Origin: Caballeronia sp. Lep1P3
GTDB taxonomy: Bacteria > Pseudomonadota > Gammaproteobacteria > Burkholderiales > Burkholderiaceae
Direction of reading: 5' to 3'
Length of the DNA stretch: 64,000 nt
NCBI RefSeq assembly: GCF_022879595.1
Contig: NZ_CP084267.1
Coordinates: 124,001-188,000, forward strand
Position 1 is the first letter of the stretch. Each line of letters begins with the position of its first letter. A model generated the notes under the pieces. The model saw nothing but the letters and a program-made list of their open reading frames with translations. It ran no database searches and was not told the origin of the DNA. Below are positions 46,778 to 55,568 of this stretch, piece by piece. The position numbers and the translations under genes were made by a program.

Positions 46778-47511
46778 CCACACTGGCTTACTCACGCGAA
46801 CGCGCGGAACCCGTAACCCGTGCGTCCGCAACGGACGGCACCCCGGGCGCCGCCGGCATCGGCATGCGCGACCTGCTGCGCGATACCGCACTGCTCGTAT
46901 CCACGCTCTCGACGGGCGGCAGCGCCGGCGACTATGAAGCGCTGCGCAGTCGGTGCGGCGAACTCATCGCGCGGTTCGAGGCGGGGCTGACTCAGCGCGG
47001 CTTTACACGCGACGTCATCGACGATGCGATCGTCGCCCAATGCGCGCTTCTGGACGAGACCGCGCTTCGCTACCTGGATGACCACAGCAAGGCGCAGTGG
47101 GTCACCCAGCCGCTTCAGGTGGAGCGGCTCAAACATCACAATGCCGGCGAATATGTCTTCGAGCGCCTGCAAGCACGCATGCGCGAAGCGTCGCCTCAGG
47201 TCGATTTGCTGGAATGCTATGCCGCCGTGCTCGGTCTAGGCTTCATGGGACGATACGCGATCGAGGGCAAGGAAAAGCGCGACGTAGTGATCTCCGAACT
47301 GACGGCACTCATCGAGCGCCTTCGTCCGGAACGTCAGCCGACGTTTCTGATCGAGCATGACGGCGCCCGCATGAGTGACTGGTTCCGGCGGCTTTCGCCC
47401 TGGGTGATTGCGGGTATCGGCGCCGCCGTGGCGCTCGCCGTGTGGCTCGCATGGCACATCGCGCTCGACGCGCAACTCGCCGCGATCGTCCCCAAGGCCG
47501 TCAAGCCGTGA
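46774..47511 (+). CDS. tssL: T6SS membrane-complex protein TssL (DotU family)
   Basis: This is a 245-residue inner-membrane protein with a cytoplasmic hook domain (GMRDLLRDTALLVSTLSTGGSAGDYEALRSRCGELIARFE, QPLQVERLKHHNAGEYVFERLQ, YAAVLGLGFMGRYAI) and a single C-terminal transmembrane helix (VIAGIGAAVALAVWLAWHIAL). This short version lacks the peptidoglycan-binding extension, which is supplied by the OmpA-like protein encoded next. It interacts with TssM and TssK. The stop overlaps the next ATG by one base (TGATG). Confidence 0.94.
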   Translation: MTTLAYSRERAEPVTRASATDGTPGAAGIGMRDLLRDTALLVSTLSTGGSAGDYEALRSRCGELIARFEAGLTQRGFTRDVIDDAIVAQCALLDETALRYLDDHSKAQWVTQPLQVERLKHHNAGEYVFERLQARMREASPQVDLLECYAAVLGLGFMGRYAIEGKEKRDVVISELTALIERLRPERQPTFLIEHDGARMSDWFRRLSPWVIAGIGAAVALAVWLAWHIALDAQLAAIVPKAVKP

Positions 47512-49190
47512 TGGCCGTGCAGCGATCAGGCTATCCGCTTCGCATCGTCGTCGCGCTCGCCGCCGCGCTGGCCCTGGCTGCGCTCTGGCTCGTCGTCCCT
47601 CTCGCGCCCGCGTCGGCGTGGTCCTTGACGGTGCTTATCGCGCTCGCTGCGATGCTGACGATCGGATGGCGCACGCATAGCCTCGCCAAGACGCGCGCGC
47701 ACAGCGCTCGGGTACTCGACGCCCTTGGCGCAGCGACCGCCGATGTGCCGGTGGAACTGCGCACCCGCATGCCGCTGGTGCTCGTGACAGGCGATGCGCT
47801 CGCCGCGCTCTTCAATCACGCCGACGGCAAGCAACGTCTCGTTTTCATCGGCGATGGCGCGCTGTGGGTGCGGGTCGATCGCGCGCCCGATCTGCCGCGC
47901 GTGGCGCTCGCGATGATGCAATGGCGCGACGGACAGGCGCCCGACGGCGTCGTCCTGAGCGTTGCGCCCGCCCTCCATGACGACGAGGACGCACTCGCGC
48001 AAACCTTGCGCATCGCGCGTCAGGCGCTCGCGGATGCGTCTCGCATGACAGGCGCGCGACTGCCTGCGTACATCGCCGTCTATCAGCGGCTCACGCGTGT
48101 TGCGCCTCGGGACGCAGCGGCGGGCCCGCAATGGTACGGCGCATCGTCCGGCACGTCGCCCATCGACGTGCATCGCTTCGCAGCCGTGATAGAAAACGCC
48201 GAAGCCGACGCCAGGCGCTGCGCCGCCGACCCGCATGCGGCAGCGCACGCGGCGGGCCTTGCCTCCATCGTCGGCTGGACCGAACGCGTCGTCTTGCGCA
48301 CGCTGACCGACCCGCGCCAGCCCGCCGCCGCGTGGCCGCTTCATGGCGCAGGCTGGATCGATTGCGGCCCGGCGAGCAACGCGAAAAAGCCGTGGGAGCG
48401 CGAAGTCCAGCTGCAAACGCGGATCGCACCCGGCGACGTCGCCGCATCGCCCGCGCCCTGGCCACTGCCGCAAGCGCTGATCGAGCCGGCGCCGCGCCGC
48501 GTTCGCGTTTCACCGCGCGTAGCCGCGTTCGCGCATGCCATCGGCATCGCAGCGCTTACGCTGGCCGTCGCATGTTGGGGTGCCGCGCGCAACAACACGG
48601 CGCTGCTCGCGCGCGTCGACGGCGATATCGAACGATACGGGGCCATTCCCGCCGATCACGATGCCGCGCGCCGCGATGCGTTGAACGCGCTGGTCGCCGA
48701 CCGCGACGAACTCGACCGGTACTCGCGCACCGGCGTGCCCCTGCGCCTGTCGTTCGGTCTGTACCACGGCGCGCCGCTCATGCCCGCCCTCGATCGCACG
48801 ATCGCCAGCTATCAGCCGCCACCGCCGCCTCCCGCCGTGATCACGCTCGACAGCATGTCGCTGTTCGACAGCGGCAAGGCGCAACTCAAGACCGGTTCCA
48901 ACCGGGCGCTCGTCGGTGCGCTCGAGATGATCAAGGCCCACCCCGGCAAGCGCATCCTCGTGGCCGGCTATACGGACAACGCGGGCAATCCTGCGAGCAA
49001 TCGGGCGCTGTCCAATGCACGCGCCGCCGCGCTTCGGGACTGGCTCGTCGACGCCTCGGGCATCGCGGCCACGCAGTTCGCGATTCAGGGCTACGGCGAC
49101 ACACGGCCCATCGCCGGAAACGACACGCCCGAGGGCCGCGCGAGGAATCGTCGCGTGGAGATCACGCTGGTGCCGGATACATCGAAGTAG
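47511..49190 (+). CDS. OmpA-family peptidoglycan-binding protein with TssM-like N-terminal region
   Basis: This is a 559-residue inner-membrane protein. Two helices near the N terminus (about residues 10-30 and 36-50) are followed by a cytoplasmic segment with LVLVTGDALAALFN, VFIGDGALWVRVDRAPDLPRVALAM and APDGVVLSVAPALHDDEDALAQTLRIARQAL...RLPAYIAVYQRLTR. That order resembles the small-GTPase-like domain of TssM without a P-loop. A further helix (AHAIGIAALTLAVACWGA) leads to the OmpA C-terminal domain: DSMSLFDSGKAQLKTGSN and RILVAGYTDNAGNPASNRALSNARAAAL. It should anchor the T6SS membrane complex to peptidoglycan. The start at 47511 overlaps tssL by one base. Confidence 0.85.
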   Translation: MAVQRSGYPLRIVVALAAALALAALWLVVPLAPASAWSLTVLIALAAMLTIGWRTHSLAKTRAHSARVLDALGAATADVPVELRTRMPLVLVTGDALAALFNHADGKQRLVFIGDGALWVRVDRAPDLPRVALAMMQWRDGQAPDGVVLSVAPALHDDEDALAQTLRIARQALADASRMTGARLPAYIAVYQRLTRVAPRDAAAGPQWYGASSGTSPIDVHRFAAVIENAEADARRCAADPHAAAHAAGLASIVGWTERVVLRTLTDPRQPAAAWPLHGAGWIDCGPASNAKKPWEREVQLQTRIAPGDVAASPAPWPLPQALIEPAPRRVRVSPRVAAFAHAIGIAALTLAVACWGAARNNTALLARVDGDIERYGAIPADHDAARRDALNALVADRDELDRYSRTGVPLRLSFGLYHGAPLMPALDRTIASYQPPPPPPAVITLDSMSLFDSGKAQLKTGSNRALVGALEMIKAHPGKRILVAGYTDNAGNPASNRALSNARAAALRDWLVDASGIAATQFAIQGYGDTRPIAGNDTPEGRARNRRVEITLVPDTSK

Positions 49191-49203
49191 CAGCAGTTGG
49201 AAT

Positions 49204-49251
49204 CCCGGCGCTTCGGTGCCGGGTTATTGAGGCACGGGAGAAGCGTCCCGT
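49204..49251 (+). promoter_or_regulatory. Tandem RNA hairpins upstream of hcp, first with a UUCG loop
   Basis: Hairpin 1: an 8-bp stem (49204-49211 with 49216-49223, one G-U pair) capped by TTCG, an exceptionally stable tetraloop. Hairpin 2: ACGGGA (49234-49239) with TCCCGT (49246-49251), 6-base loop. Neither is followed by a long T run. They lie between the ompA-like gene and the hcp ribosome-binding site. Confidence 0.65.
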
Positions 49252-49283
49252 CCATAGTGTGTAGTACTAAGAAGGAGCAGCAA

Positions 49284-49769
49284 ATGGCAATTCCAGCATA
49301 CATGTGGCTCAAAGATGACGGCGGCGCAGACATCAAGGGTTCGGTGACCGTGCAGGGCCGCGAAGGCAGCGTCGAAGTCGTGGCGTTCGATCACGGCATC
49401 CACATTCCGACCGACGGCAACACGGGCAAGCTCACGGGCACCCGCGTGCACGCGCCGATCACCTTCACGAAGGAAACCGACGCGTCCACGCCGTACCTCT
49501 ACAAAGCGGTGACGAGCGGCCAGACGCTCAAGTCCGTCGAACTGAAGTGGTACAAGATCGACGACGCGGGCAAGGAGAAGGAATACTTCAACACCAAGCT
49601 CGAGAACGTGAAGGTCGTCGCCGTCCGTCCGAAGATGCTCGACATCAAGATCCCCGACTTCGAGAAGCACAACCATCTCGAAGAAGTGGAACTGCGCTAC
49701 GAGAAGATCACCTGGGCGTACAAGGACGGCAACATCATCCACGCCGACACCTGGAACGAGCGCTCGTAA
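49284..49769 (+). CDS. hcp: T6SS tube protein Hcp
   Basis: This 161-residue secreted protein stacks as hexameric rings into the T6SS inner tube. It begins MAIPAYMWLKDDGGADIKGSVTVQGREGSVEVVAFDHGIHIPTDGNTGKLTGTRVHAPITFTKETDASTPYLYKAVTSG in family order, with no signal peptide, and ends in VELRYEKITWAYKDGNIIHADTWNERS. GAAGGAG precedes the ATG (49284) and the longer open frame upstream is not translated. Hcp is usually the most abundant T6SS protein; the UUCG hairpin in front of it may raise its stoichiometry. Confidence 0.97.
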   Translation: MAIPAYMWLKDDGGADIKGSVTVQGREGSVEVVAFDHGIHIPTDGNTGKLTGTRVHAPITFTKETDASTPYLYKAVTSGQTLKSVELKWYKIDDAGKEKEYFNTKLENVKVVAVRPKMLDIKIPDFEKHNHLEEVELRYEKITWAYKDGNIIHADTWNERS

Positions 49770-49915
49770 CAGCACCTGAGCTCGCACCCGAACCGCTTCG
49801 GCCGCACTGACCGAACCGGTTCACGGGCCAGTCCGCGCAAGCAGGCTGGCCTCACCATCGAATTCGAGCGTTTCTGCGCTTGCCCCGCTTTCCGCTGTCT
49901 CTTTGCCTGCCCGAT

Positions 49916-52591
49916 ATGACTCTGCGTGACACCACTCATCTGCTTCGCCGGCTCAACTCGCACTGCGCCCGCACGCTCGAAGCCGCCGCGAGCCTGTGCC
50001 AGACGCGCCTGTGCGACGAAATCACCGTCGAGCACTGGCTGCTGAAGCTGATCGAGGCGGGTGACGGAGACCTTCCGGCAATCCTGCGCCACTACGAACT
50101 GGACGTCGACGCCATCTGGAACGCGCTGCTTGCCGCCATCGATCGTCTGCCGCGCAATCTGCGTGGCATGCCCGCGCTGTCGCTGCAACTGGCGAGCGTG
50201 CTGCAGGACGCATGGAACATCGCGTCGCGCACGGACATCGACGGGACGATCCGCTCGGCGCATCTGTTGCAAGCCATCATCGCCGCGCCGCACGTCATGC
50301 GAACGCAGGACGCGTGGCCGCTCTTCTCGCTGTCGGGCGCGCAGATCGAACGCCTGCTGCCGCGTCTCGGGCGTCAATCGTGCGAGAACGAGACGCATGC
50401 GCCGGTTGATGAATCCGATGCAAGCGACAGCGAGACGCCCGCGCCGAGCCACGCTGCGCCCGAAGCCGGGAATGCCGCGCATCGCTCGACCGAGGGCGAC
50501 GCGCTTTCCCGTTTCGCCATCGATCTGACCGAGAAGGCGCGTCGCGGCGAGGTCGATCCCGTGTTCGGGCGGGATCGCGAAATCCAGCAGATGATCGACG
50601 TGCTGGTGCGCCGTCGAAAGAACAATCCGATCCTCGTCGGCGAGCCGGGCGTCGGCAAGACTGCGCTCGTCGAGGGGCTGGCGCTGCGCGTCGTGGATGG
50701 CAGCGTGCCCACGCTCTTGCGCGACGTGCGCGTTCTCACGCTCGATCTCGGTCTTCTCCAGGCCGGCGCGGGCGTCAAAGGCGAGTTCGAGCAGCGCCTG
50801 AAGAATGTCATCGACGAGGTGAAGGCATCGGCGACGCCGGTGCTGCTTTTCATCGACGAAGCGCACACGCTGATCGGCGCAGGCAACGCGGCCGGCGGCT
50901 CGGATGCGGCCAACCTGCTCAAGCCCGCACTGGCGCGCGGCGAGCTGCGAACGATCGCGGCGACCACCTGGTCCGAATACAAGGAATACTTCGAGCGCGA
51001 TGCGGCGCTGGAACGCCGCTTTCAGCTCGTGAAGGTGGAAGAACCCGACGACGACACCGCGTGCCTCATGCTGCGCGGACTCGCCAGCCGCTATGCGAAG
51101 CACCATGACGTGCACATCCGCGACGAGGCGCTCATCGCCGCCGTCAAGCTGTCGCGCCGCTACATTCCCGCGCGCCAGTTGCCCGACAAGGCCGTCGATC
51201 TGATCGACACCGCAGCGGCTCGCGTGCGGATGGGTCTCGACACGCCCCCAGTCGAACTGCAGCGCGCGCGCGCCGCGCTCGCCGCGCTCGAAATGGAACG
51301 CGCCGCGCTCGATGCCGACGAGCAGGCAGGCGTCGCGGACGCCGGGACACGACGCGGTGCGCTGGAAGAATCGATTGCGCAAGCTGCGCAGAACGTCGAC
51401 GCGCTCACCGCACGTTACGCGCGCGAGCTCTCGATGGTGCGCGCGCTGCTCGACCAGCGTGGCGACGGCAGCAGTAAGCCACAAGCTGCCGCGCTCGCAC
51501 AGGCCAAGCAGACGCTCGCGGACGCTCAAGGCAAAGCGCCGCTCGTTTTCGCCGATGTCGATGCGCAGGCCATCGCGCGCGTCGTGGCCGAATGGACCGG
51601 CGTGCCCGTCGGCAGTCTGGTCGAGGATGAACTCGCCAATCTGCTCACGCTGGAACAGCAATTGGCTGCGCGCGTCGTCGCGCAGGACGACGCGCTCGCC
51701 ATGCTCGCGGAGAGCCTGCGCACGGCGAAGGCCGGACTGAAGAGCGAACACGCCCCGCTCGGCGTGTTCCTGCTTGCGGGGACGTCTGGCGTAGGCAAGA
51801 CCGAAACGGCGCTCGCGCTCGCCGACGTGCTTTTCGGTGGCGAGGCCGCGCTCACCACCATCAACATGTCCGAGTATCAGGAAGCCCATACCGTATCGCA
51901 ACTGAAAGGCTCGCCGCCGGGCTACGTCGGCTACGGCCGCGGCGGCATTCTCACCGAAGCGGTTCGCCAGCGGCCTTATAGCGTCATCCTGCTCGATGAA
52001 GTCGAAAAGGCGCATCGCGACGTGCTGGACATCTTCTATCAGGTATTCGATCGCGGCACGATGCGCGACGGCGAAGGCCGCGACATCGACTTCCGAAATT
52101 GCGTGATCCTGATGACGTCGAACCTGGGCAGCGCTCAAATCGACGAAGTCACCACAGACAATCCGGACATCGCACAGCCCGCATTGCTCGATGCGATTCA
52201 CGAGCCGCTCGTCAAACACTTCCAGCCGGCGCTGCTCGCGCGCTTCCAGACGCTCGTTTATCGCCCGCTCGATGTGCACGCGATCGCGTCCATCGTGCGC
52301 CTGAAGCTCGGCAAGGTCGCCGACAGGCTGCAAAGGCAGCACGACGTCAAGCTCCTTTGCGACGATTCGCTCGTCGCATCGCTCGCGCAACTGTGTGTCG
52401 CGCGTGAATCGGGCGCTCGCAGCGTCGACGCTTTCCTCGATCAGCGCATCCTGCCGACCGTGTCGCGCGAACTCCTCGCGCGCATGGCGACGGGAGTGGC
52501 GCCTGCGGCGATTCGTCTCGCGAGTTCGGAAGAAGGCAATCTGACGATCGAATTCGTCGATCGCGAATCGAGCGTTAGCACTGCCGCGTGA
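49916..52591 (+). CDS. tssH: T6SS sheath-recycling ATPase TssH (ClpV)
   Basis: This is an 891-residue AAA+ unfoldase. The N-terminal domain (about 1-160) is the ClpV-type sheath-binding repeat (CLQ-like TRLCDEITVEHWLLKLIEAGDGDLPAILRHY). The first Walker A is GEPGVGKTALVEGL and the second GTSGVGKTETALALAD; Walker B motifs are LLFIDEAHTLIGAG and ILLDEVEKAHRDVLDIFYQVFD. The central Glu/Ala-rich segment is the ClpB-like middle domain. It disassembles contracted TssBC. The ATG at 49916 is preferred over an upstream TTG at 49880; neither has a clear ribosome-binding site. Confidence 0.95.
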   Translation: MTLRDTTHLLRRLNSHCARTLEAAASLCQTRLCDEITVEHWLLKLIEAGDGDLPAILRHYELDVDAIWNALLAAIDRLPRNLRGMPALSLQLASVLQDAWNIASRTDIDGTIRSAHLLQAIIAAPHVMRTQDAWPLFSLSGAQIERLLPRLGRQSCENETHAPVDESDASDSETPAPSHAAPEAGNAAHRSTEGDALSRFAIDLTEKARRGEVDPVFGRDREIQQMIDVLVRRRKNNPILVGEPGVGKTALVEGLALRVVDGSVPTLLRDVRVLTLDLGLLQAGAGVKGEFEQRLKNVIDEVKASATPVLLFIDEAHTLIGAGNAAGGSDAANLLKPALARGELRTIAATTWSEYKEYFERDAALERRFQLVKVEEPDDDTACLMLRGLASRYAKHHDVHIRDEALIAAVKLSRRYIPARQLPDKAVDLIDTAAARVRMGLDTPPVELQRARAALAALEMERAALDADEQAGVADAGTRRGALEESIAQAAQNVDALTARYARELSMVRALLDQRGDGSSKPQAAALAQAKQTLADAQGKAPLVFADVDAQAIARVVAEWTGVPVGSLVEDELANLLTLEQQLAARVVAQDDALAMLAESLRTAKAGLKSEHAPLGVFLLAGTSGVGKTETALALADVLFGGEAALTTINMSEYQEAHTVSQLKGSPPGYVGYGRGGILTEAVRQRPYSVILLDEVEKAHRDVLDIFYQVFDRGTMRDGEGRDIDFRNCVILMTSNLGSAQIDEVTTDNPDIAQPALLDAIHEPLVKHFQPALLARFQTLVYRPLDVHAIASIVRLKLGKVADRLQRQHDVKLLCDDSLVASLAQLCVARESGARSVDAFLDQRILPTVSRELLARMATGVAPAAIRLASSEEGNLTIEFVDRESSVSTAA

Positions 52592-52601
52592 GGACGATGA
52601 C

Positions 52602-53027
52602 ATGCCGGCTGGTCCATCGCTTTACGACATGCTTCTCGGGCAGATCGACGGAGAGTCGATCCATAATTTCGACGATCGCACGCTCGAAGCGCTGAGCGTG
52701 CAGCAGAATGTCCGGCGCATTCTCAACACGCGCGCTGGGGCGCTCAAGCATCTGCCGGACTATGGTTTGCCGGACTTGACGAACATCTATAAGGAACTGC
52801 CCGGCTCGTCTCACGCGCTGAAGCAGCAGATGGAGACGACCCTGCTCAAGTACGAGCCGCGCATCCGTGCGATCGATATCGGCATCCTCGAGAACGACGA
52901 TCCGGGCTTGCAGGTCAGCTTCGAGATGACCTGTCATCTGAAAAGGAGCGGGCTCGTGCGCTTTGGCACGTACTTCGTGCCGCCCGGCATCTTCCGGCTC
53001 GAACGGCGTGTGCGCGAAGGACGGTGA
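52602..53027 (+). CDS. tssE: T6SS baseplate protein TssE (gp25-like)
   Basis: This 141-residue protein is homologous to phage T4 gp25, a baseplate wedge component. It contains the family stretch SLYDMLLGQIDG and, later, SVQQNVRRILNTRAGALKHLPDYGLPDL with a conserved Asn-Thr-Arg-x-Gly, then TTLLKYEPRI at the C-terminal half. It attaches the sheath to the baseplate with TssF and TssG. GAGGACGATGAC precedes the ATG. The gene is the last of the right-hand operon, 10 bases after tssH, and converges with tssJ across a 145-base gap. Confidence 0.95.
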   Translation: MPAGPSLYDMLLGQIDGESIHNFDDRTLEALSVQQNVRRILNTRAGALKHLPDYGLPDLTNIYKELPGSSHALKQQMETTLLKYEPRIRAIDIGILENDDPGLQVSFEMTCHLKRSGLVRFGTYFVPPGIFRLERRVREGR

Positions 53028-53172
53028 TTCCAGGAGTCGCCTTCACGGATCGAAGAAGAGATGAAAGACGGCGTGCAACGAGCGGGCGCCGATTCGGTGA
53101 ACCTCTCCTGGAGCCGCGATCGCGGCCAGCCGCCGCCCGGCGCTGGCCGATCTCAGGCGCGGCTATCGCGCC
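53028..53172. other. Convergent gap between tssE and tssJ
   Basis: The 145 bases contain a 14-bp self-complementary sequence GCCGCGATCGCGGC (53114-53127), which could form a bidirectional terminator hairpin, but no T tract is present. No gene seen. Confidence 0.4.
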
Positions 53173-53928
53173 CTAGTTCGACAACACGTTTCCGACGCTG
53201 CGGGTAATCGCACCCGCGCCGGCCTTCGCGCTCTTGAGCGCATCGGTGGCGGTGTCGATACCCTGCGACGCCGTCTTACCCGCCGCCGACGCCTCCGACA
53301 CGGCAGAAGCCGCCGGGGTACTTGCCGATGCCGCCGCCGGCGCCGATTGCTGGGGCGCGTCGCGCTTGACGGGCTTCGGCTTCGCGCCCTCATACGCCAG
53401 TCGATTGCCCTGTAGCTGAATCTTCACCGGATCGGTGTCCTTCCACTGCTTCTTCGGGATCAGCAGCTTCCACTCGCCGTCGCCGGTGGGCGCGCGGAAA
53501 AACGCCACGACGCCGACGAATTCGGCGTCCTTGTCCATCGGCTCGCTCACGCTCGCGCTCGCGCCCGGACGTAACACCACGTCTTTTGTCGCGACGAGAT
53601 CCGGCTTGAGCAGTTCGAGATCGTTGTCCTGCAACTGGGCATATTCGAGCTGGGCGAACGCCTTCGAATCCTTGAGTTGATAGAACCTCACCACCGTGGA
53701 GAGCGGAAGGCCCGCAGTGGTTTCATTCAAGGACGCGCGGGCGTCGAGATCGACGTTCATGGTCTTGACCTGCGTCGTGAAGAGCCATTCGGCCGCGCCC
53801 ACCGTACTGTCCTTCGTGACCTGCCACGCGCCGCAGCCGGAGACCGCGAATACGGCCGCGAGCGCCGCCGCGACGCCCGCCCGCGATGTCAGGCGACCGC
53901 TCCATCGGAAGTAGTTCGAATGCTGCAT
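53173..53928 (-). CDS. tssJ: T6SS outer-membrane lipoprotein TssJ, C-terminally extended
   Basis: This is a 251-residue lipoprotein with signal peptide (RAGVAAALAAVFAVSGC) and lipobox VSGC. The TssJ domain is a beta sandwich with KTMNVDLDARASLNETTAGLPLSTVVRFYQLKDSKAFAQLEYAQLQDNDLELL and WKLLIPKKQWKD. It tethers the TssM C terminus to the outer membrane. Family members are usually near 160-180 residues. Here an Ala/Ser/Lys-rich tail of about 70 residues follows, ending in VGNVLSN. AGGAAAAC precedes the ATG; the open frame upstream is not protein-like. Its upstream neighbour on this strand is the frameshifted tssA. Confidence 0.9.
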   Translation of the reverse strand: MQHSNYFRWSGRLTSRAGVAAALAAVFAVSGCGAWQVTKDSTVGAAEWLFTTQVKTMNVDLDARASLNETTAGLPLSTVVRFYQLKDSKAFAQLEYAQLQDNDLELLKPDLVATKDVVLRPGASASVSEPMDKDAEFVGVVAFFRAPTGDGEWKLLIPKKQWKDTDPVKIQLQGNRLAYEGAKPKPVKRDAPQQSAPAAASASTPAASAVSEASAAGKTASQGIDTATDALKSAKAGAGAITRSVGNVLSN

Positions 53929-53977
53929 GCTGTTTTCCTGTTTATTGTCGATGTCGAATGCGCGTTGCCATTGCCTC

Positions 53978-55568
53978 TCACGCCAGCGCGACCGCACGCG
54001 CCGGATCGATCGCGGTCAGATCGGCGATTAAGGAGTCGATGCGTGTCGCGAGCGCAGGCTTGTCGGCGTCCTTGCGGTTCAGGCGAATCCTCAGGATGCG
54101 CAACAAGTGCTGCTTGACGTCGAACGCAAGCGACGGCTCCCAGCGCGCGAGCTGGTAGCGCTGCGCTTCGGCGTCGAGCATCGAGAGCAGATGCGCAGCC
54201 GTGTCCGCGCGATCGGCACGTTCGCACACGCGCGCCATCACGAGCTGGCGCATGAAGCGCTCACGCTCGCCGCCCGAGATGGACGCTTCGTCGTGCGCCG
54301 GCAGGCGTTGCAACCAGGCGGAGCGCTGCATCGAGCCCTTGCTGCGCGGCGATGTCGTTCGCTTGCGCTTCGGTTTCTGACCAATCGGTGCTTGCGACGG
54401 CGGCGCTGACAGGCGCGGCGGTTTCTCCTCGCTCGATGTCGCGCACCGTTGCATGGCGCGCGATCCATTCGAGCGTGGCGTCGTCGGCGAATGGCGAACC
54501 GTCCGCGAAGAGCAGATGTTCCAGGCCGGGTAAGCGTTCGAGCATGAGCGCGCAGTCCGTCGCCGCCGTTTCGCGCACTTGCGCGTACTCGCCGCCCGCC
54601 TGCTCCTGCGCGACAAATGCGTAATACTGCAAGTCGAGCCAGAAATGATTCGCGCCTTCGGCAAACGCCAGCTCGACGCGTTCGAGCAGTTCCGGCCACT
54701 GCTTTTGCAGAAGCAAGCGCTTGAGGTTGGCGCGCAGTTCGCTGCGCGGCCCGACGAGGCGCGTCTTGCCGCCCGCTTCGAAGGGCGGCGCCTCGGTGAG
54801 CGTGTCCCAGCGCACGCAGCGCATCAGGCGGTATGCCGCCAAGTACCCTTGCGGCTGCTCGCGCAGGAATTGCGCCATTTGCCGGGCGCGATCGAGCAAC
54901 TCACGCGTAGATCCGACTTCCGAAGACGCGGGCAGCGCGGCGGATGCCGGCGCGTCGGCGCGAGTTGCCGGTGAGCCGTCGCTCGCCTGCGGGGTCTCGA
55001 TTCTGCCCTCGAAGCGCCGGAACAACGGCGCGAGCGCGGGGCGGTCCTGTTCCGGCCACGATGCGACGCGCTCATCGATAAGCGCCAGCGCCGAAAGCGT
55101 GCGCTCCAGCAACGTGTCGGTCAGACCCTGCACGCGGTCGAGCCGATCCGCGAAGGTGCTGCCGCATAGCCATTCGAACGCCGCGCGGCGCGACGCCGCA
55201 CGCGCCGGGAGTAGCGCGTCGCCGAAGCGGTCGACTAGCGCCGACAGCAGTTCGAAGCCCGACGCGACGCCCTCGGCGCCATCGCGTCGCATGCGGCCAT
55301 AGACGTAATAGACGGCGATGCGCACGTCCTTGGCCCGCTGTCTGAGCAGGCGCTCGGCGAGATCGCAGATGAGCGCGTCGTCGATGTCGGAGAGTTTCGC
55401 GACTTCTTCCTTGATGGCCTGGAAAGTGTCGTCGTAAGCGGGGTCGTCGCCGACGGGGGCGTCGGCCTGGATTGGCAACAGCCAGTCGTTCCAATTCGAT
55501 TGCGCTGCGCGCGCGAGATCGGCCGGCTGGCGCGCGCCGAACAGCGCCTTGAGCAAATTCGTGAACAT
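53978..55568 (-). pseudogene. tssA: T6SS assembly protein TssA, interrupted by a one-base frameshift
   Basis: TssA is encoded in two frames. The N-terminal part, starting MFTNLLKALFGA (55568), runs through the ImpA-N domain and stops at 54261-54263 after DIAAQQGLDAALRLVATP. The second frame continues the same protein, WLQRLPAHDEASISGGERERFMRQLV to YQLARWEPSLAFDVKQHLLRILRI, ending with TGA at 53978. The correct joint is QGLDAALAWLQRLP, which needs one C fewer in the minus-strand CTCCGCC (plus-strand extra G at 54320-54321). The repaired protein would be 529 residues. It may be a real mutation, phase variation or a sequencing error. TssA recruits and caps the tail; loss would disable the system. 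Confidence 0.85.

Noticed and set aside
49697..52603. 968-codon open frame opposite tssH
   Set aside because: Antisense shadow; tssH has both AAA+ domains and normal length.
53114..53127. Terminator for tssE or tssJ from the GCCGCGATCGCGGC palindrome
   Set aside because: Self-complementary but without a T tract on either strand; GATCGC palindromes are common in this genome type.
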